DNA from: Spirochaetales bacterium
GTDB lineage: Bacteria > Spirochaetota > Spirochaetia > SZUA-6 > RPPD01
Direction: 5' to 3'
DNA length: 57,630 bases
Assembly: GCA_016929065.1 (NCBI GenBank)
Contig: JAFGJO010000025.1
Location: forward strand, 1-57,630
The notes below the pieces were generated by a model that worked only from the letters and a program-made list of their open reading frames with translations, searched no databases and was not told where the DNA came from. Within the stretch, counting starts at the first letter, position 1. Each line of letters begins with the position of its first letter. The position numbers were made by a program, and so were the translations under genes. Shown one piece after another: positions 1-8,386 of the stretch.

Positions 1-172
1 ATTCCTGATTTCCTTATGAATACTTCTTCCTGGATTCCTGATTTCCTTATGAATACTTCTTCCTGGATTCCTGATTTCCTTATGAATTCTTCTTCCTGGA
101 TTCCTGATTTCCTTATGAATTCTTCTTCCTGGATTCCTGATTTCCTTATGAATTCTTCTTCCTGGATTCCTG
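1..172. repeat. 33-bp tandem repeat, about 5.2 copies, cut by window edge
   Basis: Five full 33-bp units begin at 1, 34, 67, 100 and 133, followed by a 7-base partial unit at 166-172. Units 1-2 read AATACT where units 3-5 read AATTCT, so the array grew from two variants. The length is 11 codons and one frame stays open on each strand: the plus frame would repeat MNSSSWIPDFL and the minus frame a basic HKEIRNPGRR-like peptide. The array begins immediately after the stop codon of the minus-strand phosphatase gene. There are no spacers, so it is not CRISPR. It continues past the left edge, so the copy number is a minimum. Confidence 0.95.
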
Positions 173-631
173 CTACCCGAAGCGTTCTTTCTCCCATTTG
201 TCTACAGATTTGATGCTCGCCCCAAAATGCTTGTAGAAAAACTCAACCACCCGCCGGTTGGGATAATGAACCCCGTCATGATAAAGCTTGAAGATGCTTG
301 ATTTCACGTCATTAAACAAAAACCACCCTACCGCAACGCCTGCGCTCCGGCTTCTGCCTTCATCGCAATGGATCACCATGTTGCTGCAGTGCTTGTGCTT
401 CCTGAAAAAATCCAGGATTCTTTCAAGATGGTTCTCGTTAAACAAATACAACCCGGAACTGTCGTCTTCAAAATCAAAGAACTGCATGGTAATGATGTCC
501 CGGTAGATGTGCTGATCGTCCAGTTCCCCAAAGGCGCTTGTGGGATTGGTGATCCGGATAAGTACGTTATACTCCTTCGGATCAAGGCGGAAGGAGAGCA
601 CCTTTTTTTTGTCCAGTATATAGGTTCCCAT
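173..631 (-). CDS. Dual-specificity/tyrosine phosphatase-like protein
   Basis: A small cytoplasmic protein carrying the cysteine phosphatase signature HCDEGRSRS, that is C-X5-R with nucleophile Cys89 and Arg95 counted from the ATG at 631. The family hydrolyses phosphate monoesters through a phosphocysteine intermediate; the substrate is unknown. The frame extends upstream to a TTG at 667, but I prefer the ATG at 631. The upstream peptide is hydrophobic and unlike the family, and a -10-like TATACT lies 6 nt before that ATG, suggesting a leaderless mRNA. The gene is divergent from the STAS gene. Its stop abuts the tandem repeat. It could instead be an atypical DSP such as a predicted protein-tyrosine phosphatase of unknown target. 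Confidence 0.75.
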   Translation of the reverse strand: MGTYILDKKKVLSFRLDPKEYNVLIRITNPTSAFGELDDQHIYRDIITMQFFDFEDDSSGLYLFNENHLERILDFFRKHKHCSNMVIHCDEGRSRSAGVAVGWFLFNDVKSSIFKLYHDGVHYPNRRVVEFFYKHFGASIKSVDKWEKERFG

Positions 632-637
632 AGTTAC

Positions 638-667
638 AGTATAGAAAAAAATCAGGAAATAAAGCAA
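638..667 (-). promoter_or_regulatory. Candidate promoter of the phosphatase gene (leaderless layout)
   Basis: On the minus strand, TTGCTT (662-667) is followed after 18 bp by TATACT (638-643), and only 6 nt separate this from the ATG at 631. No Shine-Dalgarno sequence lies between them. The -35 match is modest. Confidence 0.4.
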
Positions 668-672
668 ATATT

Positions 673-701
673 TTGCAATGTTTCCCGGTTTGGCATAGAA
701 T
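673..701 (+). promoter_or_regulatory. Candidate promoter of the STAS gene
   Basis: TTGCAA (673-678), a 17-bp spacer, then TAGAAT (696-701). This would start transcription near 708 and give a leader of about 34 nt that contains the AAGGAG ribosome-binding site. Confidence 0.5.
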
Positions 702-741
702 TATATCAACAGTAAATAACTTCCCGAAGGAGATGTCAGTC

Positions 742-1242
742 ATGGCATTAGCGTATTTTGATAAATTTAACCAGATGGATTTTGATACAAAAATCGAGTG
801 CGGTTATGTTGACAGCAAAAAAACAAAAGTGGGTGTCTCCATAAAAGGCGACATGGAAGTGCATTATTCAAAATTCTTTACCCAGTCGATTGCTCTGCTG
901 TTTCAGCAGGAAAAAGGCGTAAAGGAAGTATTCCTCGATTTCAAGGGAGTGCGCTATGTCAGTTCCAGTTTTATTGCCGCACTGCTCCAGATGATTCAGC
1001 AGGCAAAGATGCAGGGGATAGAACTGTATTTTGCCAATTTGATGGAACATATGGAAGAAGTGATCGATTCGCTGGGAATGGGCCATTTTGTCAAGGACAT
1101 TGATATGTCGAAAAAGAGATCGGTCGAGATTGTCTGTTACCATTGCAAGAAGAAAATTAAAGTGACCGCGCTGGGAAAACTGAACTGTCCGTCATGCGGC
1201 ACTCTGCTTCAGGTCAGTAAAAAGGGAGTAGAGAAGGTCTGA
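742..1242 (+). CDS. STAS-domain protein with C-terminal zinc ribbon
   Basis: The protein has about 166 residues. The first two thirds look like a STAS (anti-sigma-factor-antagonist type) fold, with the characteristic LDFKGVRYVSSSFIAALL stretch where the phosphorylatable serine sits in SpoIIAA-like proteins. The last 35 residues hold two CxxC pairs (CYHC and CPSC) forming a likely zinc ribbon. This is an unusual appendage for STAS proteins. The start at 742 is chosen because AAGGAG (727-732) lies 9 nt upstream; the ATG at 733 is too close to it and the frame's upstream part is implausible. A role in partner switching or scaffolding is inference. No kinase or phosphatase of the RsbW/SpoIIE type is adjacent, although an RsbW-like fusion lies at 53 kb. 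Confidence 0.8.
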   Translation: MALAYFDKFNQMDFDTKIECGYVDSKKTKVGVSIKGDMEVHYSKFFTQSIALLFQQEKGVKEVFLDFKGVRYVSSSFIAALLQMIQQAKMQGIELYFANLMEHMEEVIDSLGMGHFVKDIDMSKKRSVEIVCYHCKKKIKVTALGKLNCPSCGTLLQVSKKGVEKV

Positions 1243-1306
1243 AGCAGCAGACAGCTGTTTTATTTCTTCACTAATTTAATAAATATCCTGCTCAATATGA
1301 TTTTTC

Positions 1307-1362
1307 TTGACACAGCCCGGAAAATTGGTTACGATTTAATATATGAACATATGCTCATATAT
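1307..1362 (+). promoter_or_regulatory. Promoter and metal-repressor operator of the arsR/P1B ATPase operon
   Basis: TTGACA (1307-1312), 17 bp, TACGAT (1330-1335). Starting 3 bp later, 1339-1362 is a 24-bp uninterrupted palindrome: arms ATATATGAACAT and ATGCTCATATAT, with one mismatched pair. The TGAACA/TGYTCA core is the known operator form of SmtB/CadC-type repressors. It covers the expected transcription start, so a bound repressor would block initiation. Confidence 0.85.
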
Positions 1363-1373
1363 AGGAGTAAGCT

Positions 1374-1736
1374 GTGACGGAATTCAGGAGAGATTGTCAG
1401 ACTCATTTTGTGCATGATGATATCATCAGAAAAGTACGCGAGACGATTCCGGCTGAAGAAGATTTGTATGTGGTTGCAGATTTTTTCAAAATGTTCGGAG
1501 ATGCCACTCGTTTGAAAATACTTCAGGCTCTCGCGATTTCAGAAATGTGCGTCTGTGATTTGTCAGAGCTGCTTCATATCAGCCAGTCTGCAATGAGCCA
1601 CCAGTTAAAGACGCTTCGTCAGGTTAATTTGGTGAAATTCCGCAAGGAGGGGAAGGTGGTGTTCTATTCTCTGAAGGATGAACATGTAAACCAGATCATC
1701 GAGACAGGAATTCAGCATGTTACGGAACGGGAGTGA
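1374..1736 (+). CDS. ArsR/SmtB-family metal-responsive repressor (CadC-like)
   Basis: A 120-residue winged-helix repressor that starts at GTG 1374 behind AGGAG. It carries both classic metal sites. The alpha-3N site is CVC (Cys59, Cys61) with an N-terminal Cys8. The alpha-5 site is Asp102, His104, His115 and Glu118, which reproduces the spacing of SmtB/CzrA. Family knowledge says alpha-3N binds soft metals (Cd, Pb, Bi) and alpha-5 binds Zn or Co. Binding releases the operator just upstream (1339-1362). Its 3' end overlaps or abuts the P1B ATPase gene, so the two are co-transcribed and the ATPase is the regulated target. Confidence 0.92.
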   Translation: MTEFRRDCQTHFVHDDIIRKVRETIPAEEDLYVVADFFKMFGDATRLKILQALAISEMCVCDLSELLHISQSAMSHQLKTLRQVNLVKFRKEGKVVFYSLKDEHVNQIIETGIQHVTERE

Positions 1737-1740
1737 TCCT

Positions 1741-3822
1741 TTGAAATCATATATTTTGCAAAATCTGGATTGCGCGCAGTGTGCTTTAAATTTGGAAAAT
1801 AACCTGAAAAAACGGGAAGATGTCCGCGATGTTGCCATCAATTTTGCTGCATCAACGATGATGATTGATACAGATAATATTTCCCGGATCAGGCTGTATA
1901 TTCAGGAAATTGAACCCGCCGTCACGGTGGTTGAAAAAGAAGATCCTTCCCTGGTGAAAATCAAGATGATAAAAAACGCGGTTTTTTTGGGCATTCTTGC
2001 CGGTTTTTTTGCCGCAGGGATTGTGTTTCAGGATTTTCTACATACTCTCTATCAGGAAATTCCTGAATATCTGTTTTTTATCGGATTGTACCTTGCCGCA
2101 GGCTGGCAGGTTCTGTACAGGGCAGGTAAAAATATCATCCGGGGAAATATTTTTGATGAAAACTTTTTAATGGCGGTTGCCACGATCGCAGCGATTGCCA
2201 TTCACGCAATCCCCGAAGCGGTCGGGGTCATGATTTTTTACAAACTCGGAGAGTTTTTGGAAGACCTTGCTTTACAGCGTTCCCGGAAATCAATCAGATC
2301 CCTGCTGTCGATCCGGCCGGATTCGGCAACATTGGTTACGCCGGACGGATATGAGGTTGTGTCACCCCAAAATGTGAAGGTTGGAGAGTTGATCCTGGTG
2401 AAGCCTGGTGAGCGTGTGCCTTTGGACGGTACTGTTGTTGCAGGAACAACGCAGGTGGACACATCAGCGCTCACCGGAGAATCTGTACCCCGCAATGTCG
2501 GGGAGAACGAACAGCTGCTTTCCGGATCCATTGTCATGACCGGTGCAGTGACAATAAGGGTGGAAAAAACATTCAAAGAATCGTCGGTTTCCAGGATTCT
2601 TGATCTTGTGGAGAATGCGGTCAAGAAAAAAGCAAAAACCGAGAAGTTCATCACATCATTTGCCAGAATTTATACACCCATCATTGTCGGGCTCGCTATT
2701 TTCATTGCGCTTGTTCCCCCGTTTATATTTGGGAACGGGACATTTTCCGACTGGTTGTACCGTGCCTGTGTCATTCTTGTTATTTCCTGCCCCTGCGCGC
2801 TGGTGATCAGCATTCCGCTTGGATACTTCGGCGGGATCGGAGCCGCCTCACGCCGGGGAATACTTGTGAAGGGTTCCAATTTTATTGATATCCTTTCCCG
2901 GGTGGATACAGTGGTCTTTGACAAGACCGGTACGCTGACAAAGGGAGTATTTCAGGTCTCGGAGATTGTCACCCGAAACGGTTTTACACAAACCGAATTG
3001 CTCAAGTATGCTGCATTTGCAGAAGCGCATTCGAATCACCCGGCAGGAACGGCAATTCTGAAAGCGTACGGAAAAAATATTGACACAGAGACAATCAGCA
3101 GCCACCGGGAAGTTGCCGGGCGGGGTGTCGTGGTCACGGCAGGCAACAGGGAAATAGTCGTCGGCAATGACCGGTTTCTGCATGAGCTAAACATCGAACA
3201 TGAAGACTGTCACCTTTCAAAAACTGTTGCCTATACTGCAGTTGATCACCGTTACGCAGGATATATCATCATCAGTGATGAGATCAAACCGGATGCGAAA
3301 AATGCGGTGTCGATGCTTTCCCGCGCCGGAATAAAAAGAACTGTCCTGCTTACCGGTGATAATGCAGATACAGCACGGGATATTTCAGAAATGCTGGGAA
3401 TAGACGAATATCATGCACGGTTGCTGCCGGAAGAAAAAGTAAGAGAGCTTGAAATAATAATGGCAGAGGCAAAAAAGAAGGTTGTTTTTGTTGGTGACGG
3501 AATAAACGATGCACCGGTTATCGCGCTCGCTGATGCGGGGATTGCCATGGGGCGGTTGGGCAGTGATGCGGCCATCGAAACAGCCGACGTTGTCCTGATG
3601 ACCGATGCACCCTCAAAGGTTGCAGAGGCGATTCTTTTGAGCAGACGGACACGCAGGATTGTATTCCAGAATATATTTCTCGCCCTGGCGATAAAATTAC
3701 TTTTTGTTGCTCTGGGGACAATCGGACTCGCAGGGATGTGGGAGGCGGTATTCGCCGATGTCGGTGTGACGCTGCTGGCAATACTCAATTCTTTGAGGGT
3801 GCTGAGACCGAAAATTAAATAA
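1741..3822 (+). CDS. P1B-type heavy-metal (Zn/Cd/Pb) translocating ATPase
   Basis: An inner-membrane efflux pump of about 693 residues. Visible parts in order are a degenerate heavy-metal-associated domain with CAQC (Cys11, Cys14), membrane helices, the TGES actuator motif, the transmembrane metal motif CPC (350-352), phosphorylation motif DKTGT (Asp394), a histidine-proline motif in SNHP, and GDGIND (from 585). CPC with a CadC-type repressor points to Zn2+/Cd2+/Pb2+ rather than copper. I prefer the TTG at 1741 behind GGGAG because translation from it begins directly at the HMA strand. An in-frame ATG at 1717, overlapping arsR by 20 nt, is the alternative. The spacing implies translational coupling with arsR. 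Confidence 0.93.
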   Translation: MKSYILQNLDCAQCALNLENNLKKREDVRDVAINFAASTMMIDTDNISRIRLYIQEIEPAVTVVEKEDPSLVKIKMIKNAVFLGILAGFFAAGIVFQDFLHTLYQEIPEYLFFIGLYLAAGWQVLYRAGKNIIRGNIFDENFLMAVATIAAIAIHAIPEAVGVMIFYKLGEFLEDLALQRSRKSIRSLLSIRPDSATLVTPDGYEVVSPQNVKVGELILVKPGERVPLDGTVVAGTTQVDTSALTGESVPRNVGENEQLLSGSIVMTGAVTIRVEKTFKESSVSRILDLVENAVKKKAKTEKFITSFARIYTPIIVGLAIFIALVPPFIFGNGTFSDWLYRACVILVISCPCALVISIPLGYFGGIGAASRRGILVKGSNFIDILSRVDTVVFDKTGTLTKGVFQVSEIVTRNGFTQTELLKYAAFAEAHSNHPAGTAILKAYGKNIDTETISSHREVAGRGVVVTAGNREIVVGNDRFLHELNIEHEDCHLSKTVAYTAVDHRYAGYIIISDEIKPDAKNAVSMLSRAGIKRTVLLTGDNADTARDISEMLGIDEYHARLLPEEKVRELEIIMAEAKKKVVFVGDGINDAPVIALADAGIAMGRLGSDAAIETADVVLMTDAPSKVAEAILLSRRTRRIVFQNIFLALAIKLLFVALGTIGLAGMWEAVFADVGVTLLAILNSLRVLRPKIK

Positions 3823-3941
3823 ATATTTCAAGAGGGGATATGTACACCGCATGAAAGATTTTCCATGACAGCCTGTCCTCTTACCATAAATCGAAAAATG
3901 AGATAGTATGATGGTGATTCGTCTTTGAAAGCAGGGAGAGC

Positions 3942-5003
3942 ATGAACAGGGTTTTAAAAAAAAACAATAGCACCGTGGGAGCGGTGCCGGGAGCAGTCGT
4001 TCATATCGGCGAGAGAAAACTTGATGCGGCAAAGGTTACGGTTATCTCCTATGATGCGGAGAAAACAGAGAAACGGGTGATTACCCGGCTTGAGCTGCTG
4101 GATTCCCTGGATCCCGGCATGTTTCACTGGATAAATATCGACGGGCTCCATGATGTTGATCTTGTACAACAAATCGGAGAAAAATATTTTATCCATCCCC
4201 TGTTGCTGGAAGATATCGTTAACACCACCGGAAGTCCAAAAATTGATTCATTTGACAACCATCTCCTTGTAATTCTGAAAATGATTTCAACTTCATCAGC
4301 TGAGAATGTTTTTGATTCGGAACAGGTGAGTATCCTTTTCGGGAAGAACCTTGTGATCACTTTCCAGGAGCAGGAAGGAGATGTATTTGAGCCGATCCGG
4401 GAAAGAATATTCACCGGAAAAGGGCGGCTCCGTAAAAAAAAGGCTGATTATCTTTTTCATTCGTTGATTGATATTATTGTTGACAATTATTTTATTGTGT
4501 TTGACAAACTATCCGATATCGTCGAACCGCTCGAGGACGAAATCATGGATAAACCGGTGAACCGGCATGCCCATGCGATCCTGCAGTTGAAAAAGCAGCT
4601 TATGTTTCTGCGGAAAGCAATCTGGCCGCTGCGCGAAGTGGTCAGTGCAATCATGCGGGACCATGTTGATTTGATTGAACCGGATACCATTCTGTATTTT
4701 CGGGATGTCTATGAACATGTCTTGCAGGTTATCGATTATATTGAAACATCACGGGATATATTGGTGGGACTGCATGATTCCTATATCACATCACTTTCCA
4801 ACAACATGAATTCGGTGATGAAAGTACTCACGCTTATTGCCACGATATTTATCCCGCTGACATTCATTGCCGGCGTCTATGGAATGAACTTCAAAAACAT
4901 GCCGGAACTGGGATGGGATTGGGCGTATTTTGCCGTGCTCGGATTTATGGGAGCGGTTGGTATTTTTATGATAATTTATTTTAAAATAAAAAAATGGTTC
5001 TAG
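3942..5003 (+). CDS. corA: CorA-family Mg2+/divalent cation channel
   Basis: The protein has 353 residues: a long cytoplasmic alpha/beta and helical domain followed by two C-terminal membrane helices. The signature GMN (314-316) lies at the end of the first helix and forms the selectivity loop of the pentameric CorA channel. The start follows an AGGGAG ribosome-binding site. It lies 119 nt after the P1B ATPase, and I see no terminator between them. Shared metal regulation is possible but unsupported; the gene is likely constitutive magnesium uptake. It is convergent with the membrane gene at 5036, with only 32 nt between the stops. Confidence 0.93.
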   Translation: MNRVLKKNNSTVGAVPGAVVHIGERKLDAAKVTVISYDAEKTEKRVITRLELLDSLDPGMFHWINIDGLHDVDLVQQIGEKYFIHPLLLEDIVNTTGSPKIDSFDNHLLVILKMISTSSAENVFDSEQVSILFGKNLVITFQEQEGDVFEPIRERIFTGKGRLRKKKADYLFHSLIDIIVDNYFIVFDKLSDIVEPLEDEIMDKPVNRHAHAILQLKKQLMFLRKAIWPLREVVSAIMRDHVDLIEPDTILYFRDVYEHVLQVIDYIETSRDILVGLHDSYITSLSNNMNSVMKVLTLIATIFIPLTFIAGVYGMNFKNMPELGWDWAYFAVLGFMGAVGIFMIIYFKIKKWF

Positions 5004-5035
5004 GACAGGTAATCAACCTGCTGTCATGATGATTT

Positions 5036-6559
5036 TTATTTTCTGAAAAACAGCCGTTTCAGGGGGCCGGGGGTATTCCGTAGAAAACGGCGGCCATACC
5101 AGACGATAAAGAACATGCAGAGGATGATCGAAGCCGGAAAAAATCCAAGTGAAACATAAAAATAAGGGACAGCCCCAAAGAGTACAAGAAGCAGGGCACA
5201 GAAAAACCACGCAAACATGAGGAAGTTGGCGGCCAGGCTTGCGACAACAGCAATCTTTGGCCGGAAAAACACCACCAGAACCAGAATAACCCAGTAATAG
5301 GTACCCAGCGGGACTGCGGCAAAAAGAATTCCAAGGCCCATGATAAAGGCTTCAACCGGTGTATAAGCATACGCGGCGGCCAGGCAGACGAGTGCTGTTG
5401 CAGCAAGCGTGAGAATAATGACCAGGACGATCCGGTCTGACTGTGTTTTTGCATAATCATCTCCGGTGGAATCGGTGAGGTGCAGGGAATAGGGATCAAC
5501 GGTCTTTCCGGTCAAATTATCAAGGCTGGTGATCAGCAGGTACCGCATGCCGACACCGGTTGTCCATATTTTGAAGTTCTTGAAATTGTCGTAACTGTCT
5601 GTGTAGGCAGACAGCCCGGTTCCTGCAAAACTGCCAAGAATCAGCATTACAATCAGGATTGCAGCAAATCCAATCGCATACAACCGCATATTTTTAAAAT
5701 TCTTTTTACGAAGCCAGTACACGCCAAGTCCGGCAATTAATACGACCGGAAAAATTCTGACCGCAACTGCATAGGCGAAACTCATCCCCGCAAACAGGGG
5801 CTTTTTTTTGTGTAAAAAACAGACTGACAGGACAAGTGCGAACAACCAGTCAAAGCGAAGCAGTGCGCCGCCGTTCCAGCCAAAATAATACAAAAAACCA
5901 ATACCCAAAATAATGGTGAATATTGCAGCCCGTTCGATGTTGAAAAAACAAACAACCAAAATACTCATTCCAATGATCAGGATGATGTCGATGAGGCCCA
6001 GCAGCAGCATGGTGATGTCATTCACCGGGAGCCAGGAAGTAAAAAGACGCGTCATGAATGTATGGGGAGGAGGCGGATTGTATCCGTGGTCAAGAAACAC
6101 GGTGTCGCTTAAATTGAATGCACTGTAGTCATTTTTAAACTGTTCCCAGCGGGCATCGGTGAATCTGTTTCTGATCTCCTGCTGGTGGTCCAGGAGATTG
6201 ACTGTCATGTCGACGCGGTTTGTACGCAGATCACGCACCTGAAGCGGCGCAGTATAATTCGGGTCACGTTCCTGGTTTGCATGTACTGCCGCAAGATACA
6301 GGCCGTCATATTTCAGTTCGGGAAAATATTTTGAACCCAGAAAATAATGAAAGTGTTCGGTCTTGTGAATGAATGTTCCGCTTGGACGAAACAGGCCGAG
6401 GTTCAGCCAAAACGCAATTCCCCCGACGAGCATAATCACCGTAAGGAGACGGGAGGCACTGTGCTTTTTTTGCCGCTTCAGGCGAAAGTAAAAAAATAAC
6501 AGAAAGGAAAATGTCACGATGGCGATTGTCTTGATGATAATAATGGAGAGATATCCCAT
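5036..6559 (-). CDS. Multi-pass membrane protein, GT87/DUF2029-like (paralogue 2)
   Basis: A 507-residue integral membrane protein with an N-terminal membrane anchor, a soluble loop of about 130 residues, and then roughly ten more hydrophobic segments. The loop carries HYFLGSKYFPEL, YDGLY and LDHGYNPPPP, all shared with the upstream gene at 6561. The two are clear paralogues in the same order of segments. The general architecture recalls lipid-linked-sugar glycosyltransferases of the GT87/DUF2029 group, but I see no decisive catalytic motif. The start codon lies one base after the stop of 6561-8105, so the two are translationally coupled. The substrate is unknown; envelope glycan or glycolipid synthesis is inference. 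Confidence 0.7.
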   Translation of the reverse strand: MGYLSIIIIKTIAIVTFSFLLFFYFRLKRQKKHSASRLLTVIMLVGGIAFWLNLGLFRPSGTFIHKTEHFHYFLGSKYFPELKYDGLYLAAVHANQERDPNYTAPLQVRDLRTNRVDMTVNLLDHQQEIRNRFTDARWEQFKNDYSAFNLSDTVFLDHGYNPPPPHTFMTRLFTSWLPVNDITMLLLGLIDIILIIGMSILVVCFFNIERAAIFTIILGIGFLYYFGWNGGALLRFDWLFALVLSVCFLHKKKPLFAGMSFAYAVAVRIFPVVLIAGLGVYWLRKKNFKNMRLYAIGFAAILIVMLILGSFAGTGLSAYTDSYDNFKNFKIWTTGVGMRYLLITSLDNLTGKTVDPYSLHLTDSTGDDYAKTQSDRIVLVIILTLAATALVCLAAAYAYTPVEAFIMGLGILFAAVPLGTYYWVILVLVVFFRPKIAVVASLAANFLMFAWFFCALLLVLFGAVPYFYVSLGFFPASIILCMFFIVWYGRRFLRNTPGPLKRLFFRK

Positions 6560-6560
6560 T

Positions 6561-8105
6561 CTATTTTCCTTTTCTTTTCAATAGCCGTGACGCGGCTTTC
6601 AGCAGCAGCGGCCGTGCGTTTTGCCAAAACAAGGGGCGGAACCAGAGAAAGAAAAAAACCGTAAGCATGACGATGAGGGGAAGGAATGTCAAAGCCGAGT
6701 ACAGGTGCGGAATATGGCGCAGAAGCACAAGCGACAGATACAGTGCAAGCCAGATATAGGTAATGAAGCTGATGACAATCATGCTCTTTATGGTAAATTT
6801 TGACCTGAAAAAAACAGCAAACACCAAAATTACCCAATAATAAAAATTGAGTGTTATGATGCAGAAAATTATCGCCATGCTCATTGCAAGGGCTTCTCCC
6901 GGAGTCCGTGCGTGTGCAATCGAAAAAAATACAAACAGGAGCGCCGCCGCAGTGCCGATGATTACGAGAATTATATTGTCCTGCCGCGTGTCCTGATATT
7001 CCTGAACGACCTCTGCATTGATGTGATTTGAATATTCGTTGACATGCTGCCCTGAAAGGTTTTCCCAGCTGGTCATAAAGAGGTACTGCAGGCTCAAGCC
7101 GCTGGTGCTGATACTGAAATTGGCGAGGTTCTGGTAATTCTCCGGATATGCCTGTATTCCCCTTCCGGCAAAGCAGCCAAGAACCAGCAGGATGAGCGTC
7201 ATGATCAAAAATCCCCTGCTGAAACTGAACGCAGGGCGGAAGCGTTTCTTTCGTATCCAGTAAACCGCCAGGCCGGCAAGAAGAAATATGGGAAACACCC
7301 TCGCAATCACCATGTAGGCAAAACTCATCCCTGCAAATTCAAACTGCTTTTTCTGAAAATAACACAAGGTCAGTGTCATTGCCAAAAACCAGTCAAAACG
7401 GAGAATTGACCCGCCAAGGTAGCCAAAATAATATACAAAACCGATGCCGAATACCACCGAAAACAACGCTGCCCGTTCAAGATTAAAGTACTGTGCAATG
7501 AGCACACAGCAAGCGATCGCGAGAAGGATATCGACAAGACCAAGGAGTGTTTTTGTTATATCATTGACCGGCAGCCATGCGGTGAAAAGCCGGGCAATGA
7601 ATGTAAATGGGGGAGTAGGGTTGTATCCGTGATCAAGAAAGATGGATTTATTCAGGGGAAAACCCTTTACATCCTCGACAAACTCGTTCCACCGCTCGTC
7701 AGAAAACCGTGACCGTACCTCGGCCTTGTGCGAATGAATTGCTGAAAAATACACTTCCTTGTCGGTTCTAAGGTCGCGAATGATAAAGGGCGGAAAAAAT
7801 GCCGGGTCAATCTCCTCGTTTGCCTGGAGGGCGGCGACATAAATTCCGTCATAACCCAGTTCGGGGAAATATTTTGTTCCCAGAAAATAATGGAATTGTT
7901 CCCAGTTGTATACAAAAACACCAGAGGGGCGGAATATCCCTATGTTCATCCAGAACAGCACGCCACAGATTATCAGGACAATCAACAGTATTTTGGCCTT
8001 TTTTAATTCCTTTTTCTTTTTGAGGCGGAAATAAAAAATCAGCATGATCGAGGAAGCAATGACAGCAGCGATTTTTATAATAAGAAGGGGCACATACAAA
8101 CTCAT
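6561..8105 (-). CDS. Multi-pass membrane protein, GT87/DUF2029-like (paralogue 1)
   Basis: The protein has 514 residues and is the tandem paralogue of 5036-6559. It shares the loop signature (HYFLGTKYFPEL, YDGIY, LDHGYNPTPP), FRPSG after the first helix, and the RFDW and SFAY motifs between later helices. It ends in a basic tail. The start is the ATG at 8105, with CAGGAA about 10 nt upstream. As first gene of the pair it probably carries the promoter. TTGACA is visible on the minus strand about 45 nt upstream, but no clear -10 follows. A polytopic glycosyltransferase is the best guess. Equal lengths and conserved loops suggest both copies are functional rather than one being a decaying duplicate. 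Confidence 0.7.
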   Translation of the reverse strand: MSLYVPLLIIKIAAVIASSIMLIFYFRLKKKKELKKAKILLIVLIICGVLFWMNIGIFRPSGVFVYNWEQFHYFLGTKYFPELGYDGIYVAALQANEEIDPAFFPPFIIRDLRTDKEVYFSAIHSHKAEVRSRFSDERWNEFVEDVKGFPLNKSIFLDHGYNPTPPFTFIARLFTAWLPVNDITKTLLGLVDILLAIACCVLIAQYFNLERAALFSVVFGIGFVYYFGYLGGSILRFDWFLAMTLTLCYFQKKQFEFAGMSFAYMVIARVFPIFLLAGLAVYWIRKKRFRPAFSFSRGFLIMTLILLVLGCFAGRGIQAYPENYQNLANFSISTSGLSLQYLFMTSWENLSGQHVNEYSNHINAEVVQEYQDTRQDNIILVIIGTAAALLFVFFSIAHARTPGEALAMSMAIIFCIITLNFYYWVILVFAVFFRSKFTIKSMIVISFITYIWLALYLSLVLLRHIPHLYSALTFLPLIVMLTVFFFLWFRPLFWQNARPLLLKAASRLLKRKGK

Positions 8106-8227
8106 GCGGCATTTTTCCTGTGTTGTTCATTGTTGTCAATCAATTTCTCTAACAATACCAGAAATGGTTTTACAGGGCAAGGTGTGGAATAGTGCAGGTA
8201 AAAAAAGGCTGATGGGACGATGAAATA

Positions 8228-8386
8228 TCACGGCAGCCCTGCATACGCTCCGAAAGCAGCTGCGAAAACACAAATCATGATCATCTGCAGCTGGTGAGGC
8301 ATAAACAATCCGAATGGATCAACGGTAATAAAAAGCAGTGCCGGAAAACCGGCAACCAGCAATATTTCAGGCAGGATTTTCAACAT
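8228..8386 (-). CDS. Short membrane protein, truncated partner of the Xre regulator
   Basis: 52 residues starting at ATG 8386, overlapping the end of the regulator gene by 20 nt. It shows two hydrophobic segments separated by a FLMPHQ loop. In many bacteria a small Xre-family regulator is followed by a two-helix membrane protein that continues past the second helix into a charged tail rich in D, E and R. Here the frame stops right after AYAGLP, and I find no charged tail in the other frames downstream. It is therefore probably a C-terminally truncated copy, though it may still insert in the membrane. Function unknown. Confidence 0.6.
   Translation of the reverse strand: MLKILPEILLVAGFPALLFITVDPFGLFMPHQLQMIMICVFAAAFGAYAGLP

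Noticed and set aside
1-172. CRISPR array
   Set aside because: The repeats are contiguous with no spacers and no cas genes are in the window.
16-213. 65-codon plus-strand frame across the tandem repeat
   Set aside because: It exists only because the repeat unit is 33 bp. It has no ribosome site or non-repetitive body and runs into the antisense of the phosphatase gene.
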